The translations under genes and the position numbers were made by a program. Positions 62,761 to 64,000 of a stretch of 64,000 nucleotides of DNA are shown here, in pieces; the first letter of the stretch is position 1; each line of letters starts with the position of its first letter. The DNA lies in contig JAGOPY010000009.1 of assembly GCA_017991835.1 (NCBI GenBank), positions 80,861 to 144,860 of the forward strand. The letters are read 5' to 3'. This stretch comes from Bacteroidales bacterium (GTDB taxonomy: Bacteria > Bacteroidota > Bacteroidia > Bacteroidales > JAGOPY01). The notes beneath the pieces are model-generated. The model saw only the letters and a list, made by a program, of their open reading frames with translations. It searched no databases and was not told where the DNA came from.

Positions 62761-63714
62761 AGAAGCATCAATCTCCTCCATACACCGGAAATGCCCTTTC
62801 GGGCAGCGGTCGTAGCCCAGTTTGGAACAGGGCCGGCAGCGAAGGCCTTTCACCTCTACAATCAATGATTTCTCTTCATCACCGGGCAAATACGGGTACA
62901 TCCCCAGTTCCGGCACCGTATTTCCCCATACCGAGGTGATCCGCCTGTGGAAAGCGGCGGCAATATGCATCAGGCCTGTATCGTGGGTGATGACGGCATC
63001 GGCCTGTTTTACCAGTGACGCGCTCCCGTTAAGGGTTGCTTTTCCGCACATCGACATGACGTGTGGCCCGCAGGCGGCTGCAATCCTGTCGCCCGCAGGG
63101 GCATCTTCCGGCCCCCCCAGAAGGATTACCGGGCTGTTCATTTTCCGGCAAATGGAAATGATCTTGTGCTCAGGCAGTTTCTTGGTGGCATGTTTGGCGC
63201 CGATGACAAATGCTGTGTAGCCTTTCCGGAACTCTGCCGGCAGGGACGCCATCCCGATTTCCTCGTCATCGGGAATGAAATAATCCAGCCCTTTCCCGTC
63301 GTTTTTAACGCCCAGTGGCTCCACGGCCCTGAAATACCGGTCGACAATGTGAATCCCGGGCATGCGGTTGATATGAAAACGGGTCAGCAACCATTTACGG
63401 AAATTGAGTTTGGGAAACCCGGCCGATGGACGATGCAGTGAGAGACGGATATAAAACGACCGGATATTGCAATGCAGGTCGGCGATGAAATCAAAGCGCT
63501 CTTTTCTTAGTAAACCGGTCAAAGCCTTCAGATCGTCGCCCAGCACATGGATTTTATCGATATACGGATTGGCCGATACGACCGGGAGGAACGCCTTCTT
63601 TACGGCGACATGGACTTCGGCGCCCTGAACTTGTTGTTTAACACAACGGATCACGGGCGTGGTCAGCACAATATCGCCGATCGAGCTGAAGCGGATGAAG
63701 AGGATCTTTTTCAA
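62746..63714 (-). CDS. Glycosyltransferase family 9 (heptosyltransferase-like)
   Basis: This 322-residue GT9 enzyme starts with the family signature KKILFIRFSSIGDIVLTTPVIR and has the donor-binding block HDTGLMHIAAAFHRRITSVWG. A C-terminal cysteine cluster (CRPCSKLGYDRCPKGHFRCM) is typical of the Bacteroidetes subgroup. It probably adds a heptose or related sugar to the LPS core. The start is a TTG at 63714: a longer frame from 63750 would begin upstream of the -7 box at 63728-63735. The final residues SSFTS and the stop come from repeat DNA. Confidence 0.88.
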   Translation of the reverse strand: MKKILFIRFSSIGDIVLTTPVIRCVKQQVQGAEVHVAVKKAFLPVVSANPYIDKIHVLGDDLKALTGLLRKERFDFIADLHCNIRSFYIRLSLHRPSAGFPKLNFRKWLLTRFHINRMPGIHIVDRYFRAVEPLGVKNDGKGLDYFIPDDEEIGMASLPAEFRKGYTAFVIGAKHATKKLPEHKIISICRKMNSPVILLGGPEDAPAGDRIAAACGPHVMSMCGKATLNGSASLVKQADAVITHDTGLMHIAAAFHRRITSVWGNTVPELGMYPYLPGDEEKSLIVEVKGLRCRPCSKLGYDRCPKGHFRCMEEIDASSFTS

Positions 63715-63727
63715 GGCCGATTTTTTA

Positions 63728-63735
63728 CAAAAGTA
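63728..63735 (-). promoter_or_regulatory. -7 box TACTTTTG of the heptosyltransferase gene
   Basis: The minus strand reads TACTTTTG, 13 nt upstream of the TTG at 63714. It decides the start and predicts a very short leader. Confidence 0.6.
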
Positions 63736-63757
63736 AGACTTCAGCAGCAATTTCAGC

Positions 63758-63765
63758 TAATTTTG
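63758..63765 (+). promoter_or_regulatory. -7 box TAATTTTG of tatD
   Basis: TAATTTTG ends 4 nt before the ATG at 63770, predicting a leaderless transcript. It forms a divergent promoter with the heptosyltransferase box 22 bp away. Confidence 0.6.
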
Positions 63766-63769
63766 CCAC

Positions 63770-64000
63770 ATGATCCTCACCGATACCCATGCGCACCTCT
63801 ACCTGGAACAGTTTGACGCCGACCGTCACCATGCCGTCAGACAGGCCATTGCCGCGGGAGTGAATTATATTCTGCTTCCCAATATCGACAAGGACAGTAT
63901 TGAACCGATGATGGGCCTGGCGAATGCATTTCCGGGGCACTGTTTCCCGATGATGGGGCTCCATCCCACCTCGGTCAGAGCCGATTACCGGGAACAACTG
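63770..64000 (+). CDS. tatD: TatD-family metal-dependent hydrolase (N-terminal part)
   Basis: The first 77 residues are in the window; the gene runs off the edge. It opens MILTDTHAHLYLEQF with the metal-binding HxH (H7, H9), followed by AIAAGVNYILLPNID and MMGLHPTSV, the standard TatD/YcfH start. Family members are magnesium-dependent DNases or related amidohydrolases in the cytosol. Start is ATG at 63770 directly behind a -7 box. Confidence 0.9.
   Translation, partial: MILTDTHAHLYLEQFDADRHHAVRQAIAAGVNYILLPNIDKDSIEPMMGLANAFPGHCFPMMGLHPTSVRADYREQL

Noticed and set aside
63717..63750. N-terminal extension of the heptosyltransferase
   Set aside because: It would be translated from DNA containing and upstream of the TACTTTTG promoter box; family members start at the KKILFIRFSS segment.
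1..64000. tRNA, rRNA or prophage regions
   Set aside because: No cloverleaf-like or rRNA-like sequence and no structural phage genes were recognised; ORF6N and MT-A70 remnants alone do not define a prophage.

Overview
The window looks like a chromosomal segment of a Bacteroidetes bacterium, most likely Bacteroidales or a close relative. Evidence: the Bacteroidetes -7 promoter box (TAnnTTTG) recurs upstream of many genes, often so close that transcripts would be leaderless. Lineage-typical genes are present: gldH, a ricT-gldH-PBP1A run, a fused MurF-alanine racemase, a three-subunit SdhC/FrdC-type fumarate/succinate enzyme, and a B12-dependent ribonucleotide reductase. No rRNA, tRNA or CRISPR array was seen.

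Layout. 1-15.6 kb is an accessory envelope locus. Three tandem fatty-acyl-AMP ligase/ACP didomain genes (the first carries an in-frame stop) diverge from a KAS III, an SDR reductase and a GNAT. These are followed by two sulfotransferases, a flippase, an MBOAT acyltransferase with an SGNH-like partner, and a WecE-type sugar aminotransferase. 15.6-23.6 kb holds two TPR proteins (one a TMTC-like membrane protein), an alpha/beta hydrolase and two tandem M24 peptidases. 23.7-32.3 kb is core: sdhCAB, holB, ricT, gldH, PBP1A. 32.4-40.9 kb is a glycan/lipid-linked sugar cluster (two polytopic membrane proteins, two GT2, methyltransferase, FrhB-like flavoprotein, flippase-like protein, epimerase). 41-46 kb holds murF-alr, pdxA and pepA. 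46.4-54.2 kb holds a decayed ORF6N gene, waaA (KDO transferase), an outer-membrane protein, the wbpE/D/B/A pathway for UDP-diacetamido-uronic acid, and tonB. 54.3-55.5 kb is a small mobile-element scar: a REP-associated tyrosine transposase (RAYT) abutting a broken MT-A70 methyltransferase. 55.5-64 kb holds nrdJ, a large secreted PD40/beta-barrel protein, an MBL hydrolase, a heptosyltransferase and the start of tatD.

The most unusual property is the density of short tandem repeats (7, 8, 9 and 16 bp) and small palindromic elements. They fill intergenic gaps and also lie inside reading frames: octamer arrays encode linkers in two FAALs, a sulfotransferase and KDO transferase, and repeats supply the start or stop codons of several other genes. 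Because 8 is not a multiple of 3, an octamer array cycles through all three frames and encodes the same cyclic octapeptide whatever the entry frame, which could explain why it is tolerated in genes.

Functionally the window is dominated by cell-surface glycan and lipid chemistry. The proposed link (inference) is that FAAL-ACP, KAS III and SDR make a hydroxyacyl-ACP that the GNAT transfers to the 4-amino sugar made by the WecE-like enzyme, while sulfotransferases and MBOAT/SGNH decorate the same or a co-exported glycan. Start codons were chosen using homologous N-termini and the -7 boxes; several differ from the longest possible reading frame.
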